A DNA stretch of 64,000 nt from Pseudomonadota bacterium (GCA_018822105.1 JAHJLB010000051.1:124001-188000), one strand, 5' to 3'; shown: positions 55,746-64,000, counted from the stretch's first letter. Numbers and translations are program-made. Notes: generated by a model from the letters alone, not told the origin.

Positions 55746-56699
55746 CTACAACGCGGCCCAGAAGTCCGCAAGCCGCTCCGCCACCTTGGCCTCGGACCAG
55801 CAGTCCTGCATGAAGCGCCGCGAGGCCGCGCCGATCTCCCGGCAGCGGTCCAGGTCCGCGGCAAGCTCGCGCAGGCGCAGGGCCAGCTCCTCCCGCCCGC
55901 GCGCCAGGACCCAGGGCAGATCCCCGGTGCCCGCAAATTCCGCCACCCGGGCGCGGTTCCAGTCGTCCAGCCCGGCGATGACCGCCAGGCCCTGGCTCAA
56001 GCCCTCCAGGCTGCTGACCCCGTAGTAGCCCTGCATGTGGTCGAACAGGGCGTGGGCCGCCTGCTTGCGCGCCAGGCACTCGCGGTTAGGCACGTTGTCG
56101 ATGAGGTCCAGCTCAAGCTCCGCCCCGGAGCTTTTGAGCTCGGCCACCACGGACAGAAGCTCATCGGTGTTCTTGAGATCCCTGCGCGTGGGCGAATGGG
56201 CCAGCCTGAGCGCTCCGGACCAGCGGCGCTCCACGGGGCTGAAGAGCGGCTCCTGCTCGGGAACGAGATTGGGCTGCCAGCGCGCCTCGGGCATGAGGCG
56301 CAGGAGGTCCGGGGTGCTCACCAGCAGGTTGCGGCGGCCGAGGGCGCGGTATTTGGCCCGGAAGCGCTCGGGATCGCTGCGGAACTCGTGGTGCCCGTGT
56401 TCATGGTGCACCACGGCCTTGCCCGCCAGGAAGTCCGCCACGGGAAAGGGCCCCAGCCGCAGGCTCTCGTCGGCCGTCATGTGGAAGTGCAGCACGTCGC
56501 TGGTCTGAAGCAGGCGCTCCAGCTCGCCCAAGCCCGCGGCGTCCAGATCCGGCACATGCAGGTCCATGTCCCAGGAGTGCGCATAGCGCGTCTCCAGGGT
56601 GGCGATGCGGCAGGTGTGCCGCCCCAGGCGATTGACCGCCCGACAAAAGGCGATGCCCGTCCCGGCGGGGTCGTTCACCGCGATCATGAGGATGTTCAA
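55746..56699 (-). CDS. Glycosyltransferase-like protein (GT-B fold)
   Basis: A 317-residue protein: MNILMIAVNDPAGTGIAFCRAVNRLG at the N-terminus, HFHMTADESLRLGPFPVADFLAGKAVVHHEHGHHEF, LVSTPDLLRLMPEARWQPNLV and the C-terminal GYYGVSSLEGLSQGLAVIAG, which holds the donor-binding glutamate of GT4-type enzymes. The acceptor is unknown. Start overlaps the stop of the upstream decarboxylase gene by 4 bases. Confidence 0.75.
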   Translation of the reverse strand: MNILMIAVNDPAGTGIAFCRAVNRLGRHTCRIATLETRYAHSWDMDLHVPDLDAAGLGELERLLQTSDVLHFHMTADESLRLGPFPVADFLAGKAVVHHEHGHHEFRSDPERFRAKYRALGRRNLLVSTPDLLRLMPEARWQPNLVPEQEPLFSPVERRWSGALRLAHSPTRRDLKNTDELLSVVAELKSSGAELELDLIDNVPNRECLARKQAAHALFDHMQGYYGVSSLEGLSQGLAVIAGLDDWNRARVAEFAGTGDLPWVLARGREELALRLRELAADLDRCREIGAASRRFMQDCWSEAKVAERLADFWAAL

Positions 56700-57490
56700 C
56701 GCCCGGACTCCACAGCCTGGAGCTCGCCCCTGCGGTCCCTGGCCAGATCCAGGCCGCCCAGGCCCTGCTCGGGCAGGACGAGCTCCAGGCGCCGCAGGGG
56801 CGCAAGCCTGGCTTGGCCCGACTCAAGGGTCAAGTCGAGCACATGCCCGCCGCGCAGGCGGTCAGCCGTGAGGAAATGCCAGTGCCAGCCGGGCACGCCC
56901 AGACCGCGCACATAGTCCGGCCCGCGCAGGCCCACCAGGGTGCCGCGCACCTTTGCGAATTCGAACACGGACTGCTCCTTGGCCACCTCGGCCAGGGGGC
57001 GGTAGGGTCTGGTCTGGCGCGGCACGCTGCGCGCCTTTAGGGTGGCGAAGGTCGCCTCCACCCGGGCGGCGGCGAAGAGGCCCGTGTCGCCCAGCGCCGC
57101 GTCCAAGGCGGCCTCCATGTCCTTGAGCCCGACGCCGGGGGGCAGGTCCAGGGCCGGGCCGGGCCGCAGCCGCGCCACCTGCGCGAAGGGCGTGGTCAGC
57201 CGGGATTCCGCGCGGCGCACCCTGCCGCTGGCAGGCACCTGGAACACCACGCCATCCAGGATCACCATCTCGCCGTCCAGGGCGTCGAAGGTGCCCAGGC
57301 CCACATTGCCCAGGCGGGGCAGCTGGCCCACCGATACGGAGCCGTCGTAGCCTCCGGCCAGAAGAGCATCGATGACGCCGACTTGGACCAGGGCGGGCTT
57401 GTCCAGCAGTCCAGCCGCGCAAGCCGGCAGGGACTGCAAAAGCAGCGCAAACAGCATGGCCAAGGGCAGAACGGCGCGCCATTTCTTCAT
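56696..57490 (-). CDS. budA: Alpha-acetolactate decarboxylase with signal peptide
   Basis: A 264-residue protein. Residues 1-26 are a signal peptide (AVLPLAMLFALLLQSLPACAAG). The mature part has VGVIDALLAGGYDGSVSVGQLPRLGNVGLGTFDALDGEMVILDGVVFQV, the ALDC signature, and GWHWHFLTADRLRGGHVLDL with the three zinc-binding histidines. Known ALDCs convert acetolactate to acetoin; an exported version has been seen in some bacteria. Start chosen at ATG 57490 after AGGGAAG. It follows cheD directly. Confidence 0.9.
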   Translation of the reverse strand: MKKWRAVLPLAMLFALLLQSLPACAAGLLDKPALVQVGVIDALLAGGYDGSVSVGQLPRLGNVGLGTFDALDGEMVILDGVVFQVPASGRVRRAESRLTTPFAQVARLRPGPALDLPPGVGLKDMEAALDAALGDTGLFAAARVEATFATLKARSVPRQTRPYRPLAEVAKEQSVFEFAKVRGTLVGLRGPDYVRGLGVPGWHWHFLTADRLRGGHVLDLTLESGQARLAPLRRLELVLPEQGLGGLDLARDRRGELQAVESGR

Positions 57491-57492
57491 GA

Positions 57493-58002
57493 TCACTTCC
57501 CTTCGTTATAGGAATGCAAGAGTTTCACCCAGACGTCGCCCGTGTGCGTCAGGAACTTGAGCCTGCGGCCCTGGCGGCCGCCGCAGGCCGTGCGCGCCGC
57601 GCGAAGCCCATACTCGGCCAGGCGCTTGTGCACGGCGTTCACGTTGAGGCTGCCAATCTCGAAAAGGTTGCAGCTATCCCCCCGCAAGAGGCAGGAGGCG
57701 CCGCCGAACACCTTCACCACCAGGTCCTCAGGGGAGATCCTGAGGCGCATGAAGCTGGAAAGCATGTTCTCCAGGGCCGTGTCCACAAAGCGGCAGACCT
57801 GCGGATCCTTGGACTGGTTGTGGTACGAGGCGCTGTCCGGCAAAAAGGCATGGCAGATGGCGCCGATGCCCCCGCGCGCCGGCGAGTGCATGGTCACGGC
57901 CACGCAGGAACCCAGCACGGTGTTCACCAGCGTCGGCTGCACACCGAGGAAACAGTCGCCGGTCTGCAGGTACACCCTGGGATAGCTGTCAAGATCCCGC
58001 AT
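57493..58002 (-). CDS. cheD: Chemoreceptor glutamine deamidase CheD
   Basis: A 169-residue protein. T28, C33 (NTVLGSCVAVTMH) and H51 (GAICHAFLPDS) match the CheD catalytic triad; VKVFGGASCL and IGSLNVNAV are family motifs. CheD deamidates glutamines on methyl-accepting chemoreceptors. No other che gene is adjacent. The start with GGGGTG upstream is preferred over an ATG 12 codons earlier. Confidence 0.93.
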   Translation of the reverse strand: MRDLDSYPRVYLQTGDCFLGVQPTLVNTVLGSCVAVTMHSPARGGIGAICHAFLPDSASYHNQSKDPQVCRFVDTALENMLSSFMRLRISPEDLVVKVFGGASCLLRGDSCNLFEIGSLNVNAVHKRLAEYGLRAARTACGGRQGRRLKFLTHTGDVWVKLLHSYNEGK

Positions 58003-58095
58003 GCTGGCACACCCCAAAGGAATTCTCTGGCACGGCAAGAATCATCAGGCCATCGGCCTGGACTGTCAACTGTCTTTGATTTGGCCGGCGGAAGG

Positions 58096-58734
58096 CTATT
58101 CCTGGTGGTCCGCAAAGCGGATGTGGAAGGCCGCGGCGTAGAAATGGTGAAAGAAATCGACATATTCCAAGTGGATATGGCTGGGCACCGAGATGCGCGA
58201 CGGGGCGAAATTGATGATGCCCTTGATGCCCGCGCCGACGAGGTAGTTGGCGGCGCGCTGGGCGCGCTCGGGCGGGGTCGTGATGATGCCGATCTCCAGC
58301 GACAGCTCCTTGACCTTGGCCGGAAGCTGCCGGGAGCAGACGATCTCCATGCCTTCGACGATCTCGCCGATCTTGTAGGGATCGCAGTCAAAGGCGCCGC
58401 GGATGATGAAGCCCTTGCGCGGGAATTCGCGGTGGCGCAAGAGGGCCCGGCCCAGGTTGCCCACGCCGACGAGACCGCAGTTCCAGGCCCGGTCGATGCC
58501 CAGGGAGCGCTTGATGGAAGTGATGAGATCCTGGACGTAGTAGCCCACACCGCGCACGCCGAACTCACCGAAATACGCGAGATCCTTTCGAATCTGAGAT
58601 GAGTTGACCGCGCAGGCCTCGGCCAGGCGTTCCGAGGAGACCACATCCGTGCCCTCGCGCTTGAACTCGGAGAGCACCTGGATATAGGTGGCCAGGCGGG
58701 CGATGGTAGCCTTGGGGATATGCTCGCTCTTCAT
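58096..58734 (-). CDS. rex: Redox-sensing transcriptional repressor Rex
   Basis: A 212-residue protein. N-terminal winged helix (IPKATIARLATYIQVLSEFKREG, VNSSQIRKDLAYFGEFGVRGVGYYV) and C-terminal Rossmann domain (NCGLVGVGNLGRALL, AFDCDPYKIG). Rex senses NADH/NAD+; in sulfate reducers it controls sulfate reduction and energy genes, reportedly including ATP synthase. A Rex-type operator lies 17 bases upstream of its start, indicating autoregulation. Confidence 0.95.
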   Translation of the reverse strand: MKSEHIPKATIARLATYIQVLSEFKREGTDVVSSERLAEACAVNSSQIRKDLAYFGEFGVRGVGYYVQDLITSIKRSLGIDRAWNCGLVGVGNLGRALLRHREFPRKGFIIRGAFDCDPYKIGEIVEGMEIVCSRQLPAKVKELSLEIGIITTPPERAQRAANYLVGAGIKGIINFAPSRISVPSHIHLEYVDFFHHFYAAAFHIRFADHQE

Positions 58735-58750
58735 GGCCGATCCGACTGGA

Positions 58751-58768
58751 ATGTGAATTTTTTAACAA
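58751..58768 (-). promoter_or_regulatory. Rex-type operator upstream of rex
   Basis: ATGTGAATTTTTTAACAA (18 bases) fits the Rex pattern TTGTGAA-N4-TTCACAA / TTAACAA: TGTGAA, four T, TTAACAA. It lies between the atpE terminator and the rex start, the expected position for autoregulation. Confidence 0.7.
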
Positions 58769-58775
58769 AAGCTCC

Positions 58776-58804
58776 GGAAAAAAGGAGGCCTTGCGGCCTC
58801 CTTG
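58776..58804 (-). terminator. Rho-independent terminator of the atp F0 operon
   Basis: Read on the minus strand, AAGGAGGCC-GCAA-GGCCTCCTT is followed by a run of six T. It ends the atpZ-I-B-E transcript before rex. Confidence 0.9.
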
Positions 58805-58825
58805 ATTCCGGAAGGACTCGTTGAA

Positions 58826-59149
58826 CTAGGCGCCCAGGGGCTTCACGAAGAGCAGGATCAGGTTGACGACCAGGGCGTAAATGGCCAGGGACTCGATGAA
58901 GGCCAGGCCCAGGATCAGGGTGACGGTCAGCTTGCCGCCGGCTTCGGGGTTGCGGGCGGTGCCTTCGCAGGCGGCCTTGAGGCCCATGCCCTGGCCGAGG
59001 CCGCACAGACCGGCGGCAATGGCCATGCCAATGGCGGTGGCCCAGGCGGCGGTGGGGCCGACAGCGGCGCCGGCGGCGGGGGCGTCAGAAGCGTAGGCGG
59101 CGGAGGCGACCAGAACCAGAGCCAGGGTCATCAGGAAAGATTTACGCAT
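58826..59149 (-). CDS. atpE: ATP synthase F0 subunit c, with signal peptide and Na+-type ligands
   Basis: A 107-residue protein. Residues 1-20 look like a cleavable signal peptide ([17 protein letters not shown] before SDAP). Two membrane helices flank the RNPEAGG loop. The ion site is E86 in FIESLAIY, and Q53 in GLGQG lies exactly 33 residues earlier; with S87 and Y91 this matches the Na+-binding set (Q32, E65, S66, Y70) of Ilyobacter and Propionigenium, though residue 88 is Leu rather than Thr. Forms the rotor ring. ATG after AAGGAG. Confidence 0.95.
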   Translation of the reverse strand: MRKSFLMTLALVLVASAAYASDAPAAGAAVGPTAAWATAIGMAIAAGLCGLGQGMGLKAACEGTARNPEAGGKLTVTLILGLAFIESLAIYALVVNLILLFVKPLGA

Positions 59150-59203
59150 AACAGTGGACTCCTTAAGGTATGTTGTGTTGGCCAAACGACCATTTCCCCA
59201 AGT

Positions 59204-59890
59204 TTAGTGGGCGTGCTCCAGGGAACCCTTCAGATAGATCATGGTCAGCATGAAGAAGATGAAGGCCTGGATGGTCTTGCCCAGAATGAACAGGAAGTAC
59301 ATCGGGATGGTCCCGAGCACCGGAGCCAGCACGAAGAGCAGCACCAGGACGATTTCCTCGCCGCGGATGTTGCCGAAGAGACGAAGGGTCAGCGACAGGG
59401 GCCGGGCGATGTGGCTGACGAGCTCAAGGACGAGCATCAGGGGAGCCAGGAAGACCACGGGGCCCATGAAGTGCTTGATGTAGCCGAAGCCCCACTTCTT
59501 GATGCCGATGTAGTTGTAGTAAACGAACACCGTGATGGCCATGGCCGCGTTGGTGTTCACATTGGCGGTTGCGGCGTCGCAGCCGGGAATGAGGCCGATG
59601 TAGTTCATCACCAGGATGAAAATGAACATGGCGCCGAGGAAGGGAAACACCTTGCGCCCTTCTTCGCCGATATTGAGGACGACGAAGTCCTCCAAACCGC
59701 CGAAGATGGTCTCGAAGACGTTCTGCAGTCCACCGGGGACCAATTGCAGCCGGCCGCGCAGGATGAAGCCGCAGGTAAAGAGAATGATCATGGCCAGCCA
59801 CATGTAGTACACGTGCGGCGGCAGGTGAAGCCCCAGCGACTCGTCGAGGATGACCGAGTAGGTCAGCGGATGCGGAAGTCCTGCAGACAT
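59204..59890 (-). CDS. atpB: ATP synthase F0 subunit a
   Basis: A 228-residue polytopic protein. The essential arginine is R170 in [32 protein letters not shown] is also typical. ATG after AAGGAGG. It forms the half-channels for ion entry to the c ring. It lies 54 bases upstream of atpE. Confidence 0.97.
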   Translation of the reverse strand: MSAGLPHPLTYSVILDESLGLHLPPHVYYMWLAMIILFTCGFILRGRLQLVPGGLQNVFETIFGGLEDFVVLNIGEEGRKVFPFLGAMFIFILVMNYIGLIPGCDAATANVNTNAAMAITVFVYYNYIGIKKWGFGYIKHFMGPVVFLAPLMLVLELVSHIARPLSLTLRLFGNIRGEEIVLVLLFVLAPVLGTIPMYFLFILGKTIQAFIFFMLTMIYLKGSLEHAH

Positions 59891-59893
59891 GTG

Positions 59894-60340
59894 TTAAGCC
59901 TCCTTCCCGTTCCCTGTGACGGGAACCTTGTGCCTGATCTGGAGAACCCCCCAGAGGGTGGCGTTTATGACCACCGTGGAGAGTCCGGCCAAAAGTCCAA
60001 AAACCGATGCCCCGAGCCATGCCACCAATGCGGCGATGGCGACCCCGGTCAATACCAGCCGACCATAAAAGAGCGTCAAAAGCGTGAACACTGCGCCGTG
60101 CCTGACCTTCACCAGCTCCTGGGCGGCCTTGACCAGCCACCAGAAATTCACGCTGATGATGAGCGCACCGGCCGCGAAAGAAAGCCCCCAACCCGAAAAT
60201 CCCGTGCCCAGACAGGCCAGCGCCGACCCCGCAACAGCCAGAAGCACCTGGTTGCGCATGAGCTTGCGCGCGTCCGCCACGGCAAAACCGCGACGGTACA
60301 GCAAGGCATCAATCCTCTGGACAAGCGTCCTCTGCATCAT
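59894..60340 (-). CDS. atpI: ATP synthase I-chain-like membrane protein (AtpI)
   Basis: A 148-residue protein with about four membrane helices; GWGLSFAAGALIISVNFWWLVKAAQEL and LFYGRLVLTGVAIAALV are typical of ATP-synt_I family proteins, which help assemble the c ring. ATG overlaps the atpZ stop (ATGA). Three bases separate it from atpB. Confidence 0.88.
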   Translation of the reverse strand: MMQRTLVQRIDALLYRRGFAVADARKLMRNQVLLAVAGSALACLGTGFSGWGLSFAAGALIISVNFWWLVKAAQELVKVRHGAVFTLLTLFYGRLVLTGVAIAALVAWLGASVFGLLAGLSTVVINATLWGVLQIRHKVPVTGNGKEA

Positions 60341-60645
60341 TTCCCCTGGCGGTCAGAGCCGCCCCTGGCATCATCTCGCCCCGGACCGCATGCCGGACCG
60401 GAGCTTTGCGCATCCGCACCCCGCTGAAGGCGCATGGCCTCGCGGTACACATCGCGAAAGCCCGTGACGATCCCCAGCAGCAGAAAGATGATGAGCATCC
60501 AGGGCTTGGTGCCGAGCCATTCATCGAGATAGTAGCCTATGGCCAACCCGATGAAGGTTGCGACCACGAGCTGCATCCCGATGGTTGCAACGTTGCCAAA
60601 GAGCTCCAAGGCCTCGGAAGGCTTGTCCCGCTTGAAAAAGAACAT
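60337..60645 (-). CDS. atpZ: AtpZ/AtpI-family F0F1 accessory protein
   Basis: A 102-residue protein: ATIGMQLVVATFIGLAIGYYLDEWLGTKPWMLIIFLLLGIVTGFRDVYREA is the two-helix AtpZ core. AtpZ with AtpI has been linked to Mg2+/Ca2+ transport and to ATP synthase stability. The start MFFFKRDKP is chosen; the longer frame upstream is unlikely to be coding. First gene of the F0 operon. Confidence 0.85.
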   Translation of the reverse strand: MFFFKRDKPSEALELFGNVATIGMQLVVATFIGLAIGYYLDEWLGTKPWMLIIFLLLGIVTGFRDVYREAMRLQRGADAQSSGPACGPGRDDARGGSDRQGK

Positions 60646-60710
60646 TTGTACCCCGGAGCGGCCGTCTAGCCGGTCGCCAGGCCGGACGTTCATTTCTTCA
60701 CAAGGAGGAA

Positions 60711-60739
60711 CACCTAGCACAAGCGCCCCTGCCCGTCAA
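60711..60739 (-). promoter_or_regulatory. Promoter of the atp F0 operon
   Basis: On the minus strand TTGACG (60739-60734), 17 bases, TAGGTG (60716-60711). It starts transcription about 60 bases before atpZ and closely resembles the promoter of the other atp operon. Confidence 0.6.
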
Positions 60740-60903
60740 TACGGTTGCACACCGAGGCCACCCATTTTTCACGTTTTCCCCGCCGCGCGCCAGGCCCGAG
60801 GCCCTGCCACCGCTCCTGCCCCGGGTCTAGTGACATTCGGCGCGGAAGCACGTACATTTCCGCCTGCATGCGCCCGTGCCCGACACCTTAGCCTGGACTA
60901 CCC

Positions 60904-63387
60904 ATGACCGACAAGAATGAACTGCCGACCCGCCGACCCGCTCGGCCCCTGCCTCCGGAAAAGCTCCGCAACCGCCTCGACCCGGCCTCCATACGCCCCG
61001 CTGACAGCCGGGGCCTCTCGCGCAAGAGCAGCCAGGCCGAATTCCAGCCCCGGGCCATGCAGGCCCTGCGCATGGCCCTGCACATCCCCGGCAACGAGTA
61101 CAACGTCTTCCTCGCGGGCGAGCCCGGCCAGGGCCGCACCCATTTCGTGCGCAGCTTCCTGGACCCAGAGGCGGCCAAGAGGCCGGTCCCTTCCGACTGG
61201 CTGTACCTGCACAATTTCAGCGACCCGGACCGCCCTCTGGCCGTCTCCCTGCCTGCGGGACAGGGCCGCGTCTTCAAGAACGGCCTGGCCAAGGCCCTGG
61301 CCGACGTGCGCGCCGCCATCGCCTCGCGTTTCGACCAGGAAGCCTACCGCCGCAAGCACGAAACCCTGTTCAAACGCTTTTCCGCCAAGCGCGACAGCAT
61401 CTTCAGCAAGATGGAGGACACCGCGCGCGGCAAGGGCTTTGCCCTGGAGATGGACGACGTCGGCGGCCTGACCATCATGCCCATTGTGGGCGGCAAGGTC
61501 ATGGGCGACGAGGAATACGGCCGCCTGGCGCCGGCCCGGCGCAAGATGCTCAAGAGCAAGGGCGAGCGCCTGCTCCAGGAGATCGGCGTCTTCCTGCGCA
61601 AGCTGAGCCAGAGCGAGCAGGGCTTCCGCCAGAGCGAGCTCAAGCTGCACCGCGAAATAGCTCAGGCCGCCCTCACCGAGCATCTGGCCCCGCTGCGCCG
61701 CGACTTCGCGCAGATCCAGCGCCTTCTGGACCAGATGCTGGCCGTGGAAAAGGACATCCTGGAAAACGTTGATTCCTACCTCCCGCGCGACACCCCGGAG
61801 GCCCCGCCGGCCCCGGCGGCCCCGGCGCACCCGCAGGCCGCGCACCAGGAAGCCCACGCGCCGGACGCCGAGCCCAACTACCGCCATGAGGTGAACCTCT
61901 TCGTGGACAACGGCGGCGCCGTCCGGGAGAAGGGGGGCGCGCCCGTGGTCCTGGAGGACCACCCCACGGCCTTCAACCTCCTGGGCAGCATCGAGCGCGA
62001 GAGCGAGCTGGGCGCCTTCTACACGGACTTCACCCTGGTGCGCGCAGGCAGCCTGCACCGCGCCAATGGCGGCTTCCTCATCCTCAACGTGGAGGACCTG
62101 CTGGGCAACCAGGGCTCCTGGGAAGGCCTGCTGCGCGCCCTGCGCCTGGGCCGCCTGCGCATGGAGGATCCCAGCGACGCCGAACAGGTGCGCACGCGCA
62201 CCATCGAGCCCGAGCCCATTCCCCTGGACCTGCGCATCATCCTGGTGGGCACGGACGAGGCCTACGAGGCCCTGCTCAGCGCGGACGACCGCTTCCGCAA
62301 GCATTTCAAGCTCAAGGCGCACATGCAGGGCGCGGCCATGCGCACGGCCCCGCACATCCGCAACTATCTGGCCGCCCTGTGCGGCATCATCGACGCCAGC
62401 GGCCTGCCGCCCTTCAGCCGCGAGGCCCTGGCCGGGCTGGTGGACCACGCCAGCCGCCTGGCCGAGGACCAGAAGCGCCTGTCCCTGTCCTTCACCCAGG
62501 TGCGCGCGCGCATGGTGGAGGCCGCGGCCATCGCCCGCATGGACGGCCGCGCGCTGGTGGAGGCCGCCGACCTGGCCCGGGCCGTGGCGGAGCACGATTT
62601 CCGGGCCAATCTCTTTGAAGAGGAGTTCATGGCCGACTACGACCGGGAGATCATCAAGGTGGCCACCGGCGGTGCCGCAGTGGGCCGGGCCAACGGCCTT
62701 TCGGTGACGCTCTTCGGCGACTACGAGTTCGGCCTGCCGCACCAGATCTCCTGCACCGTGGGCGTGGGCCACGGCGGCATCCTGGACCTGGAGCGCGAGG
62801 CCCAGCTGGGCGGGCCCATCCACACCAAGGGCATGATGATCATCAAGAGCTACCTGGTGCGCCTCTTCGCCCAGGACAAGCCCATCGTGCTCACCGGCAG
62901 CCTGTGCTTCGAGCAGAACTACGCCGGGGTCGAAGGGGACTCGGCCTCGGGCGCGGAGCTGGCCGCCCTGCTCTCGGCCCTTTCCGGCGCGCCCATCAAC
63001 CTGGCCCTGGCCTTCACCGGGGCGGTGAGCCAGTCCGGGGCCATCATGGCCGTGGGCGGGGTCAGCCGCAAGATCGAGGGGTTCTTCGAGGTCTGCCGGC
63101 GGCGGGGGCTCACGGGCCACCAGGGCGTGCTCTTCCCGGCGGACAACGCCGTGCACCTGATGCTCAAGGACGAGGTCGTGGAGGCCGTGGCGGACGGGCG
63201 CTTCCATCTGTACCCGGTGGCCACCATCGAGCAGGCCATGACCATCCTCACCTGCCGGCCCGCAGGCAGCCGCCGCAAGGATGGCCGCTACCCTCCCGGC
63301 ACCCTCTACCAGATGGTGGATTCCCGGCTGGCGGAGCTGACGCGCATGGCGGCCAGCGCCGAAAGCCCGCGCAAAAGGAGGAGCTAG
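60904..63387 (+). CDS. Lon-family ATP-dependent protease (AAA_32/LonB-like)
   Basis: An 827-residue protein. The N-terminal AAA domain has a P-loop GEPGQGRTHFV in which the usual Lys is Arg, a normal trait of this branch. A coiled-coil insertion and a Pro/Ala-rich stretch (PEAPPAPAAPAHPQAAHQ, about 300-320) follow; NGGFLILNVEDLLG is Walker B-like. The C-terminal Lon protease domain has S680 (EGDSASGAE) and K723 (GGVSRKIEG), 43 residues apart as in Lon. It degrades misfolded or specific proteins in the cytoplasm. It is divergent from the atp F0 operon. Confidence 0.9.
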   Translation: MTDKNELPTRRPARPLPPEKLRNRLDPASIRPADSRGLSRKSSQAEFQPRAMQALRMALHIPGNEYNVFLAGEPGQGRTHFVRSFLDPEAAKRPVPSDWLYLHNFSDPDRPLAVSLPAGQGRVFKNGLAKALADVRAAIASRFDQEAYRRKHETLFKRFSAKRDSIFSKMEDTARGKGFALEMDDVGGLTIMPIVGGKVMGDEEYGRLAPARRKMLKSKGERLLQEIGVFLRKLSQSEQGFRQSELKLHREIAQAALTEHLAPLRRDFAQIQRLLDQMLAVEKDILENVDSYLPRDTPEAPPAPAAPAHPQAAHQEAHAPDAEPNYRHEVNLFVDNGGAVREKGGAPVVLEDHPTAFNLLGSIERESELGAFYTDFTLVRAGSLHRANGGFLILNVEDLLGNQGSWEGLLRALRLGRLRMEDPSDAEQVRTRTIEPEPIPLDLRIILVGTDEAYEALLSADDRFRKHFKLKAHMQGAAMRTAPHIRNYLAALCGIIDASGLPPFSREALAGLVDHASRLAEDQKRLSLSFTQVRARMVEAAAIARMDGRALVEAADLARAVAEHDFRANLFEEEFMADYDREIIKVATGGAAVGRANGLSVTLFGDYEFGLPHQISCTVGVGHGGILDLEREAQLGGPIHTKGMMIIKSYLVRLFAQDKPIVLTGSLCFEQNYAGVEGDSASGAELAALLSALSGAPINLALAFTGAVSQSGAIMAVGGVSRKIEGFFEVCRRRGLTGHQGVLFPADNAVHLMLKDEVVEAVADGRFHLYPVATIEQAMTILTCRPAGSRRKDGRYPPGTLYQMVDSRLAELTRMAASAESPRKRRS

Positions 63388-63391
63388 ACCC

Positions 63392-64000
63392 ATGTCCAAG
63401 GCCTGGATCCGGGCGAAGCTGCCCGAGTTTGTACGCGACATGTTCCGCACCTTCTGCATGGCCGCCAAGGCCCTGGAGGAGCAGTTCCGGGCCTTTGACC
63501 GCGAGGGCGCCGTGGCCTTCACCGTCCTGCGCGACCTGGTGGGCCAGGAGATGGACAAGGGCCTCTTGTGGCGCATGAAGGACACCGCCCACCACGTCTT
63601 CCGCAACGACCCGGAGACGCCGCTCACCGGACAGTTCCTGGACTGGGGCCTGGGCTACATCTTCCACGAGACCATCAAGCTCAAGGAGGACGCCTACCAG
63701 GCCCTGACCTACGCCCCGTGGTTCCTGGCCCTGCGCGGCCGCGACCTGCCCGAGGCCGAACGCGTGGTGGTGGAGGAGCTCTTCCAGGTGCTCAAGCAGA
63801 CCGAGGAGAGCATGCGCCGGGAGATCGACCGCATCCGCTTCATCATCTTCCAGTGCCGCAGGCTCCTGCCCCTGTACCTCTCGCGCCACCGCGAGAACGC
63901 CCTGCTGGCGCGCTACCTGTTTTCCCAAAACGCGCTGGTGCGCGAGGTCTTCGGCAACGACTACGACCTCCTGGTGACCAGCATCTACGGCGACCACCCG
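63392..64000 (+). CDS. Unrecognised protein downstream of the Lon-like protease (3' end outside window)
   Basis: At least 203 residues; ATG after AAAGGAGGAG, 4 bases past the protease stop, so co-transcribed and probably co-translated. Starts MSKAWIRAKLPEFVRDMFRTFCMAAKALEEQF and continues charged and helical (VVVEELFQVLKQTEESMRREIDRIRFIIFQCRRLL). No domain is recognised. No signal peptide or membrane helix in the visible part. Confidence 0.8.
   Translation, partial: MSKAWIRAKLPEFVRDMFRTFCMAAKALEEQFRAFDREGAVAFTVLRDLVGQEMDKGLLWRMKDTAHHVFRNDPETPLTGQFLDWGLGYIFHETIKLKEDAYQALTYAPWFLALRGRDLPEAERVVVEELFQVLKQTEESMRREIDRIRFIIFQCRRLLPLYLSRHRENALLARYLFSQNALVREVFGNDYDLLVTSIYGDHP

Noticed and set aside
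60898-63627. A 909-codon minus-strand open frame opposite the Lon-like gene
   Set aside because: The plus strand has Lon catalytic Ser/Lys at the right spacing; the antisense product has no recognisable motif.

Overview
The window is a GC-rich bacterial chromosome segment with dense, short-gapped operons. The gene set points to a Desulfovibrio-like sulfate-reducing deltaproteobacterium: an orange-protein (ORP)-type operon of ferredoxin-containing MinD ATPases and NifX-like proteins, a split ATP synthase (b'/b-delta-alpha-gamma-beta-epsilon in one operon, AtpZ/AtpI/a/c in another), a bacterioferritin very like the Desulfovibrio coproporphyrin protein, and Rex beside atpE. This placement is inferred from gene content only. 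No rRNA, tRNA, CRISPR array, insertion sequence or prophage was recognised.

Layout. 1-3257: ORP-type operon (two fused NifX-like modules, two MinD/ferredoxin ATPases, an ORP-like cofactor protein, a small receiver-like protein). 3507-6332 (minus): PilZ protein, motB, motA and a TatA-family protein. 6504-13600: three potassium transporters in tandem (one KimA-like, two Kup), each with its own promoter and a ydaO-type (c-di-AMP) riboswitch; the first two riboswitches are almost identical and the third has diverged. 13684-15589: an O-antigen-ligase-like membrane protein and a lysine-rich exported protein. 15809-17340 (minus): MGMT and a radical SAM protein. 17459-22823: rod-shape operon mreBCD-mrdA-rodA. 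23013-29008: ATP synthase F1 operon with promoter and terminator. 29058-32900: glmU, zapB-like, zapA, 6S RNA and rny; rny carries an in-frame stop codon. 32999-35358: two terminator-bounded oxidative-stress units, bfr and katA. 35395-37481: ymdB-like phosphoesterase and tyrS.

37478-50907 is a surface-polysaccharide or glycoprotein region: a DPM1-like GT2, a GT39-like membrane glycosyltransferase, a B12-binding radical SAM enzyme, a flippase-like membrane protein, then a minus-strand Pgl-like set (4,6-dehydratase, two DegT aminotransferases, acetyltransferase, priming sugar transferase, GT4, AsnB-type amidotransferase). 51080-52852 holds a TauE/SafE permease and a novel-looking beta-repeat protein. 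53223-54784 (minus) is phoU-pstB with a Pho-box-like repeat. 54818-58002 (minus) holds an AMIN-domain protein, a glycosyltransferase, an exported acetolactate decarboxylase and CheD. 58096-60739 (minus) is rex and the F0 operon atpZ-I-B-E. The window ends with a Lon-like protease and the start of an unrecognised gene.

Themes. Second messengers recur: c-di-AMP controls potassium uptake at RNA level and c-di-GMP probably acts on the motor through the PilZ protein. Energy coupling is prominent: both ATP synthase operons have similar promoters, Rex sits next to atpE, and the c subunit has Na+-type ligands. The most unusual pieces are the riboswitch/transporter array with a leader-peptide relic, the interrupted rny, the palindromic operators at bfr and near the repeat-protein gene, and the repeat protein itself.
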